Source: Reichenbachiella sp. 5M10
GTDB lineage: Bacteria; Bacteroidota; Bacteroidia; Cytophagales; Cyclobacteriaceae
Assembly (NCBI RefSeq): GCF_002742335.1
Contig: NZ_MDGR01000007.1
Span: 1,306,501-1,370,500, forward strand
Length of the DNA stretch: 64,000 nucleotides
Direction: 5' to 3'
The notes beneath the pieces were generated by a model. The model made no database searches and was not told the DNA's origin. It saw only the letters and a program-made list of their open reading frames with translations. Positions 27,150 to 36,552 of this stretch are shown here, in pieces. How positions within the stretch are numbered: the first letter of the stretch is position 1; each line of letters begins with the position of its first letter. A program made the translations under genes and the position numbers.

Positions 27150-28838
27150 ATGAAGAAGATTATAAAAAATAATATCATACTGTTGGCACTGACGTTTGGG
27201 ATCATGGCGATCTACAGTGCTTGCGAACCAGAAGAGGTTGGATACAAGGAGTATCCAGAACCAACTTTAGGAGATTTCTCTCCTAAAGTTGGAAAACCCA
27301 ATGAGTTGGTCACGATTATAGGTACAGACTTCGGTGATTATGCAGATGCGGTCACAGTCACTTTTGGAGAGTTCGAGGCAGAGGTAATAGAAAGCGTATC
27401 CAATGAAGAGCTAAAAGTCAGAGTTCCTTCTCAGGCCATTGCTGGAGACGATGACTTGATGGTCAAAGTTTGGACGCATGAAGTGGCCTTTACAGAGACC
27501 TTCAATGTATTGCCTGGAGGGGTGATTGATTCGATTGCACCGACTGTTGGGGTGATTGGAGATATAGTGACCATTTATGGTAAGAATTTTGGCACTGTGG
27601 CCTCAGATGTGCAGGTGTTCTTTTCGGGAATAGATGCACCAGCTGAAGCGACCGTACTGTCAGTTGCTGACACAAAGATAGAGGTAGAAGTGCCTTTGGC
27701 GATATCAGGACCATTGACTGTGGTAGTGGCTCCTCAGCAGTTTCAAACCGAAGAGTTTACTTTCCCATTTGTAGGTATTGAAACGCAATTTGATACGGAC
27801 AATGAAGGGTGGATGGCTCAGCAGGGAGCTACTCAATCTGTATCAGGTAGTGAACTGCATGTTGAATTCGCAGGAGGAAGTCAGGCTGACCTCATGTATG
27901 ATGGCAATACCGTCATTGATGTGGCTACTTTCCCTATTTTGGCTATTAGAATGTCGAGATTAGGAGATGCTGATTTGCAGATCATTAGTGATATTGGAGT
28001 ATTTGGAACAGAGTACAATACCCATAACTATGTTTCTGGAGCGGGTGACGTCTTGTATTGGGATTTGAGTGCTTTGCCACTTGTAGCTGCCGATGGTAGT
28101 GAAGAGACTCTGGATGGATTGACTATATTCAGAGAGTTTGGTTTCCATATAGAAGCACGCTCTTCAGAGTCTGGATACGATGTAGATTGGATTAGATCGT
28201 ACGAGTCCATTGAATTGATGAAATCGGAGGTAGTTGAAAATTACCCTGCGGGTAAACTTTTCTGGGAATTTGATATGGATACTCGTCCTGCTCCAGATTG
28301 GACAGAAGAGGATTATCTCAACCTAGAGTTTATGGATCATAGAAATACACCAGAGTGGCAAGAAGATGGATCTTTCTATACCACCTTGACTGCAGCTCGT
28401 GTGGGTATATTCAGATGCTGGGACGGCAATAAGTTCGCACTTACGGGCTACCCTGATGGTGTGACTACTCTTGATTATGTAGGACCAGTTACTTACTCTC
28501 CAGAGTACCCGATTATAGCGATGAAGGCCAATCTTTATGGAGAGCTTCCTTATCTCACTGCGTCCAATTCAGATGCAAGTGTTGGCAATGGCAACTATGG
28601 AGATGCATCTGTACTTAGCGGATACACTGATGTGTACTACTGGGATGGATCGACAAGTATCGAAGCAGATGCCAACTATGCCACAGCGCAGGATGCTGAC
28701 GGCAATGTGACCTTTGATCAGTGGGGCTTCCAGAATAGAGGCGGAGTTGGGCTTGTGCCTGGTACCGATATCTCTGTGGACTGGGTGATTACTTTCAAGA
28801 CGATGGAAGAGCTTGAAGCATACGCTGAAAATCATTAA
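27150..28838 (+). CDS. TIG-domain surface glycan-binding lipoprotein with a duplicated sugar-binding-like module
   Basis: This 562-aa lipoprotein (lipobox YSAC, about residue 25) is encoded directly after SusD, in the position of SusE/SGBP-B proteins. Two IPT/TIG immunoglobulin-like domains occupy about residues 38-120 and 125-205. The remainder is two similar beta-rich modules (about 210-350 and 365-555), each starting FWEFD- or QFDTD-like and ending VDWI-RSYESIELM / VDWV-ITFKTMEELE. They resemble the DUF4979-type sugar-binding domains of surface glycan-binding proteins. It probably projects from the cell and holds the polysaccharide for the lyases. Two hairpin terminators follow. The carbohydrate partner is unknown. 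Confidence 0.82.
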   Translation: MKKIIKNNIILLALTFGIMAIYSACEPEEVGYKEYPEPTLGDFSPKVGKPNELVTIIGTDFGDYADAVTVTFGEFEAEVIESVSNEELKVRVPSQAIAGDDDLMVKVWTHEVAFTETFNVLPGGVIDSIAPTVGVIGDIVTIYGKNFGTVASDVQVFFSGIDAPAEATVLSVADTKIEVEVPLAISGPLTVVVAPQQFQTEEFTFPFVGIETQFDTDNEGWMAQQGATQSVSGSELHVEFAGGSQADLMYDGNTVIDVATFPILAIRMSRLGDADLQIISDIGVFGTEYNTHNYVSGAGDVLYWDLSALPLVAADGSEETLDGLTIFREFGFHIEARSSESGYDVDWIRSYESIELMKSEVVENYPAGKLFWEFDMDTRPAPDWTEEDYLNLEFMDHRNTPEWQEDGSFYTTLTAARVGIFRCWDGNKFALTGYPDGVTTLDYVGPVTYSPEYPIIAMKANLYGELPYLTASNSDASVGNGNYGDASVLSGYTDVYYWDGSTSIEADANYATAQDADGNVTFDQWGFQNRGGVGLVPGTDISVDWVITFKTMEELEAYAENH

Positions 28839-28865
28839 TTGGTTTGTGAAAGTTTAGTCAAATAC

Positions 28866-28896
28866 AAAAGAGCAAAGTGGCTACTTTGCTCTTTTT
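28866..28896 (+). terminator. Intrinsic terminator after the susCD operon
   Basis: A perfect 12-bp stem (arms 28866-28877 and 28884-28895, loop TGGCTA) ends in a run of T. It lies 28 nt after the TIG-protein stop and fits rho-independent termination of the susC-susD-SGBP transcript. Confidence 0.85.
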
Positions 28897-28945
28897 CTAA
28901 ACCATCACATTACGATACCCTTTTTGGTTCATATTAGATGAACTT

Positions 28946-28976
28946 GGGCTTTCTCTAACGAGGAAGCCCTTTTTTT
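28946..28976 (+). terminator. Second intrinsic terminator
   Basis: Arms 28946-28955 (GGGCTTTCTC) and 28960-28969 (GAGGAAGCCC) pair with one G-T, loop TAAC, followed by seven T. It forms a tandem stop with the hairpin 50 nt upstream, so the enzyme array that follows likely has its own promoter in 28977-29188. Confidence 0.82.
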
Positions 28977-29188
28977 GTAGTCAGTTTAAGTGTAAATTAT
29001 CCAAGCGGACAAGTGTTTGGAGCTTGGCTTGTCAGTCATACTTCGTATACTAATTCATTTGTCTTGCTCAATCAGAGAAAAGCCTTCATTTTGGAGATTT
29101 TGACACATAATTTATCGGTCTCGAACGATGAGTGATAGCCAAAACCTTGCTTTTGACTGAAATTACGGGCTGTAAAGCTGTATTTATT

Positions 29189-31879
29189 ATGAAAGAAAAT
29201 ATGACATGGTCATCATGGTTCAAACCTATGCTTTGGACTTTGGTACTCCTATTTCACCTCCCTATACTGGCACAGACTACCAGTACAAGCCAGCATCCCG
29301 CTTTGTACGTCAGTACAGAAGATCGGGGAGTTATTCAACAAAAAATCGAAAGCGAAGATTGGGCCAAAGCCAGCTGGGACAAGCTGCTCCAGGAAGTAGA
29401 GCCTTTTGCCAATAGGCACCAGACAGACCCAGACTGGATCGTATCTCGCCTGGCCATGTACTGGCAAGATGGTGAGCGATACACCCAATGCTATATCAAA
29501 AATCAAGACTGGGACTATGGTGAAGGCAATGCTCCAGTACCGACTGTACGCCTCCCCGGCATGCGTCGCTGGAATGACTACTACAATGTGCCGCTAGCAG
29601 AGCGTACCCCATACAATGCCACGGGTGATATGTGGGGCGTGAGTCGATCCTCGGGAGATACGACCCGTATACTAGTGCCCTACAAGAAGTCAGGACACAT
29701 GATCCGCCAAAACAATATGGAGATCCTCAAGCTGGCAGAGAAGTCGGCTTTTGCTTATTATCTCACGCAGGACGAAAAATACGCCAAATTTTCATCGGAC
29801 ATTCTGTGGGCCTGGCTGCTGGGTACCTATTACATGGAGCCGCCTTTGGATCCAGAGGAGTCTTCCAATGGCCCAGGGGGATATGCACCGGGTGGTATCT
29901 TGGGCTACTACGACTATGAGGTGATCCATGACGATCGTCAGGAACCGGCAGCTTTTACGTATGATTTTGTACATGATTATATGAGTGCACACCCGCACGA
30001 GCATCTCCAAACGCTGGATATGACCGTCACGGATTTGGCTAGCGTGGTGTTCAAGCGGTTCATCGAGATCGGACTCGTACGCGGTGGCGACAAGGGCAAC
30101 TGGAACGTAAACCGCTACCGTCACATCATACCGAGTATGCTGGTGCTGGAGTCTGACGACTACTATGCCGATGGCAAAGGCAAGGAACATTATATCCCCT
30201 ACTATACGGAGATATCCACTGAGTATCACGCGGCACTACCCAAGATTCTGCAAAACTATGATCCTGACACGGGGCTATGGCCTGAGTCTCCTGGCTATGC
30301 CTCAGGCATGATCGGAGCGATACTACAGATGGCCATGCCGCTGTACAAGGCGGGTGTCAATACAGTAGGAGACAATCCGATCATTCAGAAAGCAGCCATG
30401 GCTAACATTGGCTGGCTGGATCCGCGAGGCAACCTCGTGGTATTTGGTGATATGCGCGGTGGTCCGCTGGGTTTCGATGTGTTTGAGAGACTGCTGACCT
30501 ACTACTCTTGGGTAGGGAGCGACGAGTATGTGGCCAACGTAGAGACCGTGATCAACAAAGGCATCGAAATGGGACAGTACGACCGTGCCGATGGCGAATG
30601 GCGCAGCATCGTACTCAATCAGCCTATCCAGTCCAACCAGACGACTTTGCCCTATTACGGTGCGGCTTACTCGCGTTTTCATCGTCACATGATCCTACGC
30701 AATGGCAATGACGAGGACAATGGCATGATGTTTACCCTCTACGGAGGCAAGAAAGGGGGGCATCTCTCGCCCAATGGTCTGGCTTGGCAGTTTTACCACC
30801 AGGGTTGGGCGATGGCGCCTGACGCCTCGGCCTATGAGTCCTACTGGTCGAAGGATGCCGGCTATCATCGCAACATCGTCGGTAGTAATACCATCATCCA
30901 AGGTTATCAGAAAGGTGACATCACTGTCAATGCCATGTCTCCGGCGGTACCCGAGGGGCAGTTTTACAATGACGAGGTGATCTCAAAGTACTGCTCGTTT
31001 GTCGATGTATCGGCCGATGAAAAGCGACGAGTGATCGCCATGATTCGCACTTCTCCTACGTCAGGATACTATGTAGATATATTTCGTTCGGATTTGGACG
31101 ACAATGACTACCTGCATCACAACTTGGGCGATGAGCTGACCCTACAAAGCCTGGCAGGAGAGCCACTGGTACTGACCGACGCGGAGATCGCCAATCCACC
31201 GCACAAGACCTATTCGTTTTTTGAACAGACAAAGGCTGTCGCTCATGAGGGAGACTTCAAAGCCACCTGGACGATAGACCGAGTATCGCCATCTATCAGC
31301 ACCACGATGTGGATGACAGGAGGAGCCGGGCGTACACTGTATCAAATGGATGCGCCACCAACGACTCTTCGCTCTGATGTGACGCCAGGCCAGGTCAACA
31401 AGGCACCACAAAATACTCCAACCCTGCTGGTACAGCAGTACGGCAGCAATGGCGCAGCACATCCGTTTGTAGCCGTATTCGACAGCTACGCAGGAGATCA
31501 AAGTAGCGTAAAGCGAGTGGAGACAAAAGTGGCTTCAGCGACCTTCGTGCAGCTGGAGGTGACTTCAGCGATGAGCGAGCAAACCATCTATCAGGCTACT
31601 GATGACCAGGTGCATAAAGGAGGAAAGAAACAGCAGTTTCAAGGTAGATTGGGGGTAGTATCACAGAAGGAGGGAGAGCTGGAGTACCTGTTTCTCGGGC
31701 AAGGCAAGCAGTTGCAGTTTGGTAAATATCAGCTCGAAGCAGTGGGAGAGTCAGCTACAGCAGAGCTGCGATGGGAGGATGGACATTTGTACTACAGTGC
31801 CGATCAGCCGATCCGTATCAAGTTGAAAAAAGGCAAGGCCAAGGAGTATCCGGCAGCTATAGATCAGCAGATAGACTAA
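29189..31879 (+). CDS. Heparinase II/III-fold candidate polysaccharide lyase
   Basis: This secreted protein of about 896 aa has the (alpha/alpha) toroid plus C-terminal beta-sandwich layout of the alginate-lyase/heparinase II-III superfamily. The signal peptide ends near HLPILAQ. Candidate active-site stretches are NWNVNRYRH (Asn), WPESPGYASG (Tyr) and GGHLSPNGLAW (His), equivalent in order to the Asn-Tyr-His set used by such lyases. It would cleave uronic-acid-containing chains by beta-elimination. I prefer ATG 29189 (or 29201) over 29132, since the latter adds 19 non-signal residues. It is distinct from the tandem lyase pair at 44-52 kb. GC content rises visibly from here to about 34.8 kb. 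I cannot assign a CAZy family with confidence. Confidence 0.75.
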   Translation: MKENMTWSSWFKPMLWTLVLLFHLPILAQTTSTSQHPALYVSTEDRGVIQQKIESEDWAKASWDKLLQEVEPFANRHQTDPDWIVSRLAMYWQDGERYTQCYIKNQDWDYGEGNAPVPTVRLPGMRRWNDYYNVPLAERTPYNATGDMWGVSRSSGDTTRILVPYKKSGHMIRQNNMEILKLAEKSAFAYYLTQDEKYAKFSSDILWAWLLGTYYMEPPLDPEESSNGPGGYAPGGILGYYDYEVIHDDRQEPAAFTYDFVHDYMSAHPHEHLQTLDMTVTDLASVVFKRFIEIGLVRGGDKGNWNVNRYRHIIPSMLVLESDDYYADGKGKEHYIPYYTEISTEYHAALPKILQNYDPDTGLWPESPGYASGMIGAILQMAMPLYKAGVNTVGDNPIIQKAAMANIGWLDPRGNLVVFGDMRGGPLGFDVFERLLTYYSWVGSDEYVANVETVINKGIEMGQYDRADGEWRSIVLNQPIQSNQTTLPYYGAAYSRFHRHMILRNGNDEDNGMMFTLYGGKKGGHLSPNGLAWQFYHQGWAMAPDASAYESYWSKDAGYHRNIVGSNTIIQGYQKGDITVNAMSPAVPEGQFYNDEVISKYCSFVDVSADEKRRVIAMIRTSPTSGYYVDIFRSDLDDNDYLHHNLGDELTLQSLAGEPLVLTDAEIANPPHKTYSFFEQTKAVAHEGDFKATWTIDRVSPSISTTMWMTGGAGRTLYQMDAPPTTLRSDVTPGQVNKAPQNTPTLLVQQYGSNGAAHPFVAVFDSYAGDQSSVKRVETKVASATFVQLEVTSAMSEQTIYQATDDQVHKGGKKQQFQGRLGVVSQKEGELEYLFLGQGKQLQFGKYQLEAVGESATAELRWEDGHLYYSADQPIRIKLKKGKAKEYPAAIDQQID

Positions 31880-31892
31880 AATAGAAATTGGA

Positions 31893-33368
31893 ATGAAAGA
31901 CATGATCAAAAATATCGGGTACATCGCAGGCTTGCTGCTACTTCTGGTGGCCTGTCAGCCATCGGAGCAAAAGCAAGAGAGCAAGCGTCCCAATTTTCTC
32001 TTTGTATTGGTAGACGATCAGTCGCCATTTGACCTCAAGCAGTACGATCCCAATTCGATCCTGGAGACGCCCACGATCGATCGATTGGCCTCTGGGGGCA
32101 TGGTGATCGAGAGTGCACGCCACATGGGCTCGATGAACGGCGCGGTGTGCACCCCTTCGCGGCACATGATCATGACGGGGCGCACGCTGTGGCATTTGCC
32201 ACCTAGTGCGGAGTTTCAGAAGCAGACCGATCCGCATCCACTCGATACGATGTCACTGCCGGCGATCTTCAATCGCGCCGGATACAAGACCATGCGTACC
32301 TGCAAGAAGGGCAACTCCTACCCAGGGGCCAACCGCCAGTTTGCGGTGGTCAAAGACGCCACCAAGCGCGGCGGTACCGAGGAGTCGGGCAGTGCCTGGC
32401 ATGCCCAGCAGGTACTCGACTATCTGGGAGAGCGTGAGACGGCCGGAGAGGACGATCCTTTTATGATATACTTTGGCTTTTCGCATCCGCATGATACCCG
32501 CAACGGTACCCCTGAGCTGCTGGCCAAATACGGAGCGACCAATCACAAGGACAAAGAAACCATCCCGGCAGCCAACCCCAAACAACCGCCGCTGCAGGAC
32601 AACTATCTCCAGGCGCATCCATTTCATCATGGGCACCCTGAGCTACGCGACGAAGAGCGTGTGAGCGGTGTGTGGAAGAGAAGGGACGAAAACACCGTCC
32701 GCAACGAACTGGGGCGCGAGTACGCCTGCTCGGAGAATATCGATAGCCAGATGGCGAAGGTATTGGCCAGGTTGGAGCAGATGGGAGAGCTGGACAATAC
32801 TTATATCATTTACACTTCTGATCATGGTATGGCCATAGGTCGCCATGGTCTGCAGGGCAAGCAAAATTTGTATGAGCATACCTGGCGTGTGCCTTTCATC
32901 GTAAGCGGACCCGGGATCCAGCCCGGACAGCGTGCCGAGGGTAACATCTACTTGCTAGATGTACTGCCTACTCTGTGCGATTTGGCGGGGATTGATATCC
33001 CAGAGACCGTGGAGGGTGTGAGCTTCAAGCCTGTGCTGATGGGCCAAAAAGAGACCGTGCGTGAGGTACAGTATGGTGTGTATTGTGGAGGCACCAAGCC
33101 GGGGATGCGCAGCGTACGCCAGGGCGACTGGAAGCTGATCAAATACGACGTGATGGATGGAGCGGTGAGAGAAACGCAGCTTTTCAATCTGGCCGAAAAC
33201 CCCAACGAATACCTGCCCGAGCACGGCAAGGAGGGGGAGATGCTGACTGATCTGGCCGACAATCCAAAGTATGCTGACAAACTAAAGGAGATGGAGGCAC
33301 TGCTGCTAAAGCAAATGATAGCACATGATGACCCCTATAGACTCTGGGATCAAAATTCAACACTATGA
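31893..33368 (+). CDS. Sulfatase of the formylglycine type, lipoprotein
   Basis: This S1-family sulfatase has 491 aa and removes sulfate esters from the glycan. A lipoprotein signal ends LLLLVACQPS, placing it outside the cytoplasm. The metal-binding start RPNFLFVLVDDQ is followed by CTPSR with C86, the cysteine converted to formylglycine; the second metal site is YIIYTSDHGM. An unusually long insert rich in H and P (PHDTRNGTPELLAKYG onward) precedes this. It follows the lyase gene by 13 nt and overlaps the next sulfatase by ATGA. GC is high: a hand count gives 39/60 at 32101-32160. Which sulfate position it removes cannot be told from sequence. Confidence 0.92.
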   Translation: MKDMIKNIGYIAGLLLLLVACQPSEQKQESKRPNFLFVLVDDQSPFDLKQYDPNSILETPTIDRLASGGMVIESARHMGSMNGAVCTPSRHMIMTGRTLWHLPPSAEFQKQTDPHPLDTMSLPAIFNRAGYKTMRTCKKGNSYPGANRQFAVVKDATKRGGTEESGSAWHAQQVLDYLGERETAGEDDPFMIYFGFSHPHDTRNGTPELLAKYGATNHKDKETIPAANPKQPPLQDNYLQAHPFHHGHPELRDEERVSGVWKRRDENTVRNELGREYACSENIDSQMAKVLARLEQMGELDNTYIIYTSDHGMAIGRHGLQGKQNLYEHTWRVPFIVSGPGIQPGQRAEGNIYLLDVLPTLCDLAGIDIPETVEGVSFKPVLMGQKETVREVQYGVYCGGTKPGMRSVRQGDWKLIKYDVMDGAVRETQLFNLAENPNEYLPEHGKEGEMLTDLADNPKYADKLKEMEALLLKQMIAHDDPYRLWDQNSTL

Positions 33369-34825
33369 AAAGAATACAAATAGCCATTTTATTGACTGTA
33401 TCGCTGTTCGTTTTTTCTTGCGATAAGCAAAAGCAGGAGCAGCAATCCACACAGCAGGAGAAACCCAATATCGTGGTGTTTCTATGCGATGATTTGGGTT
33501 ATGGAGACTTGTCGTCTTATGGCCATCCGATGATTCAGACGCCCAATCTGGACGGGCTGGCGGCCAAAGGCATACGCATGACCAATTTTTACTCAGCGGC
33601 TCCTGTATGCTCTCCCTCTCGCGTGGGGCTGATGACCGGACGCAGCCCCAACCGTGCCGGTATATATGACTTCATAGTCGGCGGTCACAACCCTCGCCTC
33701 AACAACCGTGACTTGGTGCACATGCAGGCGCATGAGGAGACCATTCCGCAAAAGCTGAAGTCGGTGGGGTATGCCACCTGCTTGTCTGGCAAGTGGCATT
33801 GCAGCTCGTTATTCAACGATCCTGAAAAGCAACCTACGCCGGACAAGTTCGGATTTGATCACTGGTTTGCTACGCACAACAATGCTGCGCCAAGCCACGA
33901 AAACCCGCGCAACTTTGTGCGCAATGGCCAGGAAGTAGGAGAGATCGAAGGCTACAGCTGTCAGATCGTGGTAGATGAGGCGATGGACTGGCTGGGCAAG
34001 CAGCAGAAAGATCAACCTTTTTACCTCCAGGTGACTTTTCACGAGCCGCACGTGCCGATCGCCTCTCCGCCAGCACTGGTGCAGAAGTATCTGGCGCATG
34101 CGCAAAATGAGAACCAGGCCCAATATTTCGCTAACGTGGAAAACGTGGATATCGCCGTAGGGCGCCTGGTTCAATATCTCGAAGACAATGGCCATGACAA
34201 TACCTTGATCGTCTTTACCTCGGACAATGGACCGGAAACACTGCTTAGGTATCCTCAAGCCAAACATTCCTATGGCACGACGGATGGGTTGAAAGGTCGA
34301 AAACTCTGGACGACCGATGGCGGCTTCAAAGTGCCCGGTATGATGTATTGGATGGGAGGGGAAATCTACAATGGTGAGTCGGACGCTGTAGTCTCAGCAC
34401 TGGATCTGATGCCGACCTTCTGCGAACTGGCCGGAGCAGAGCTCCCAGACCGTACACTGGATGGTCAGTCCCTCACCAATTTTCTGAAGACGGGTAAGGT
34501 GGAAAGGGAAAAGCCCTTGCTATGGGCATTCTACAACGCGCTCAACGACCGGGTGGTGGCGATGCGCGATGGCGATTGGAAGCTGATGGCTCGTCTCCAA
34601 TACGATACTGCCTACTTGCCCAAGATCAAAAACGTTTACCCAGGCAATGTCGATTCGGTCAAAAATGCCGAGCTGGTAGATTTTGAACTCTACAATCTGA
34701 CAGAAGATGAAAACGAGTGGAAGGACCTCTCTGCTGATCGACCAGAGCAGTTAGATAGCATGAAGGTGATCCTCAACAAGGAGTATCAGGCATTGTTGGA
34801 GGGAAGTCATGTTTGGGAACGGTGA
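33365..34825 (+). CDS. Sulfatase of the formylglycine type, lipoprotein
   Basis: This second S1 sulfatase has 486 aa, with lipoprotein signal LFVFSCDKQ. The metal-binding segment is PNIVVFLCDDLGYGDLSSYG, the modification motif is CSPSR with C82, and further conserved parts are LSGKWH and IVFTSDNGPE. It resembles arylsulfatase-A-like enzymes and differs clearly in sequence from its upstream neighbour, so the two should act on different sulfate positions or residues. Its start overlaps the upstream stop as ATGA. A 55-nt gap separates it from the GH172 gene. No formylglycine-generating or anSME maturation gene is in the window. Confidence 0.93.
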   Translation: MKRIQIAILLTVSLFVFSCDKQKQEQQSTQQEKPNIVVFLCDDLGYGDLSSYGHPMIQTPNLDGLAAKGIRMTNFYSAAPVCSPSRVGLMTGRSPNRAGIYDFIVGGHNPRLNNRDLVHMQAHEETIPQKLKSVGYATCLSGKWHCSSLFNDPEKQPTPDKFGFDHWFATHNNAAPSHENPRNFVRNGQEVGEIEGYSCQIVVDEAMDWLGKQQKDQPFYLQVTFHEPHVPIASPPALVQKYLAHAQNENQAQYFANVENVDIAVGRLVQYLEDNGHDNTLIVFTSDNGPETLLRYPQAKHSYGTTDGLKGRKLWTTDGGFKVPGMMYWMGGEIYNGESDAVVSALDLMPTFCELAGAELPDRTLDGQSLTNFLKTGKVEREKPLLWAFYNALNDRVVAMRDGDWKLMARLQYDTAYLPKIKNVYPGNVDSVKNAELVDFELYNLTEDENEWKDLSADRPEQLDSMKVILNKEYQALLEGSHVWER

Positions 34826-34880
34826 AAAAAGCAAAACTGATCCTTGATAAAATTCACCTCAATTTTAACAATCGATAAGC

Positions 34881-36530
34881 ATGAGAACGAAAAAAATATT
34901 TTTTGGCCTGTTTGTGACGCTATTGAGCTATGCTGCAGTCGCTCAGCAAGAGGAGGTAAGTATCACATCCTTGCTGCAGGAGATGGTGGATCGAGAAGCT
35001 ATCGCTCGTTTTCCTCAGTCCAATTTCAGATTGAAGCAGGAAAGCAGCTACAACAGGGCTTCTCAAAGCCCAGAGGATAGTGTGGGATGGTTTATCAATC
35101 ATGACTACAATTCAAGTGATGAAGACCACAACTTTATCAGAATAGAGGAGAATGAGGGGCGGCAAGAATGGGTACTCATGGATCAGAAAGGGCCAGGCGC
35201 AATTGTTCGTACTTGGATGCCGTTCATGAAACCCAACCAACCCGATACTGACATTCAGATAAAAATTTATCTGGATGGTAGTGATCGACCGGTTTTAGAA
35301 GGGAATATGCTAGGATTATTCGATGGGACGGGAGAAATCCCATATCCACTAGCGCACCAGTCACTGCGTTCTGCAGTTTCATTCTATCCGATACCTTATG
35401 CCAAAAGCTGTAAAATTACCACCACAGCTCAGCCGTTCTTCTATCAGTTTACTTACAGAGTTTATGACGAAGGCACAGCAGTAAAGACCTTTAGCTCAGT
35501 TGATTTTGAGAAATCTATGCCACTGGCTCAAGCGGTGGGACAACAACTTTTGAACCCTGATAGTCCTATGGTCGGACAGCAAGTCAATATGGTTAAAACC
35601 TTGAATACTGGTGTAGAAAAAGGAATAAAACTACCTAAGGGGAATGCAGCGATTCGCTCTCTTAGCGTCAAATTGGGTGACTATTCTAATCCAGAAGTGA
35701 CGCGCACAGTTGTGCTCAAAATAGAGTTCGATGGGGAAGAAACCGTTTGGTGTCCGATCGGTGATTTTTTCGGTAGCGGCATAGGACTCAATCCTGTGCA
35801 GGGCTGGTACAATACCGTGGACAAGGATGGTACAATGACTACCAGATGGGTCATGCCTTATAAAAAATCAGCAAAGATCAGTGTCTTTAATCTGAGTGCA
35901 GTCCCTGTAGAGGTGGAACTCAAAGCTATCGTGGGTGACTGGCAATGGGATGATGCAAGTATGTATTTCAACGCTGCCTGGAGAGGGCAATATCCCGTGC
36001 TAACGCGACCTTTCTCCGATTGGAACTACGTGACTTTGAAAGGGCGTGGCGTTTATGTAGGAGATGCGCTCACCGTGATGAATCCCGTAAAAAAATGGTG
36101 GGGCGAAGGCGATGAAAAGATATGGGTAGATGGAGAAGATTTTCCTTCTATTTTCGGTACGGGTACAGAGGACTATTATGGATATTCCTGGGGAGGAAGA
36201 AGCACGGATTTTTACGAACATCCTTTTCATGCACAGCCAAACAGCCACGTCTATAACAAACTGAATCGAAAAAAAGGTGAAGAGAAAAATACTCAGGGTT
36301 ATAGTACGGAGACCAGAAGCCGAGCTTTAGACACGATGCCTTTTGGTAGCTCACTGCGGCTAGACATGGAAGTATGGAGCTGGACAGATTGCGAGATGGG
36401 CTATACTGTAGGGATGTACTGGTATGGAGATCGGCAGACTAGCTCCAACAGGACCCAAGACGAAGACGAGGTACTAAACATACCGCCACTGCCTGAGGGT
36501 TTTTTAGGCCAATTAGGTGAGGGCGAATAA
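34881..36530 (+). CDS. DUF2961 / GH172-family glycosidase
   Basis: This 549-aa exported protein (signal peptide ending YAAVAQ) belongs to the DUF2961 family, now GH172, whose known members act on fructofuranose or D-arabinofuranose linkages. Landmarks are GPGAIVRTWMP, FNAAWRGQYP, WWGEGDEKIWVDGEDFPS and GTGTEDYYGYSWGG; the acidic residues in the last two form the family's active site. Length is normal for the family. Base composition drops here compared with the upstream sulfatases (24/60 GC at 35101-35160). A furanosidase beside fucose-targeting enzymes hints at an unusual side branch, or at a GH172 activity not yet described. The signal peptide suggests a periplasmic location. Confidence 0.85.
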   Translation: MRTKKIFFGLFVTLLSYAAVAQQEEVSITSLLQEMVDREAIARFPQSNFRLKQESSYNRASQSPEDSVGWFINHDYNSSDEDHNFIRIEENEGRQEWVLMDQKGPGAIVRTWMPFMKPNQPDTDIQIKIYLDGSDRPVLEGNMLGLFDGTGEIPYPLAHQSLRSAVSFYPIPYAKSCKITTTAQPFFYQFTYRVYDEGTAVKTFSSVDFEKSMPLAQAVGQQLLNPDSPMVGQQVNMVKTLNTGVEKGIKLPKGNAAIRSLSVKLGDYSNPEVTRTVVLKIEFDGEETVWCPIGDFFGSGIGLNPVQGWYNTVDKDGTMTTRWVMPYKKSAKISVFNLSAVPVEVELKAIVGDWQWDDASMYFNAAWRGQYPVLTRPFSDWNYVTLKGRGVYVGDALTVMNPVKKWWGEGDEKIWVDGEDFPSIFGTGTEDYYGYSWGGRSTDFYEHPFHAQPNSHVYNKLNRKKGEEKNTQGYSTETRSRALDTMPFGSSLRLDMEVWSWTDCEMGYTVGMYWYGDRQTSSNRTQDEDEVLNIPPLPEGFLGQLGEGE

Positions 36531-36552
36531 TTAATAATAAAAGGTTAAAAGG

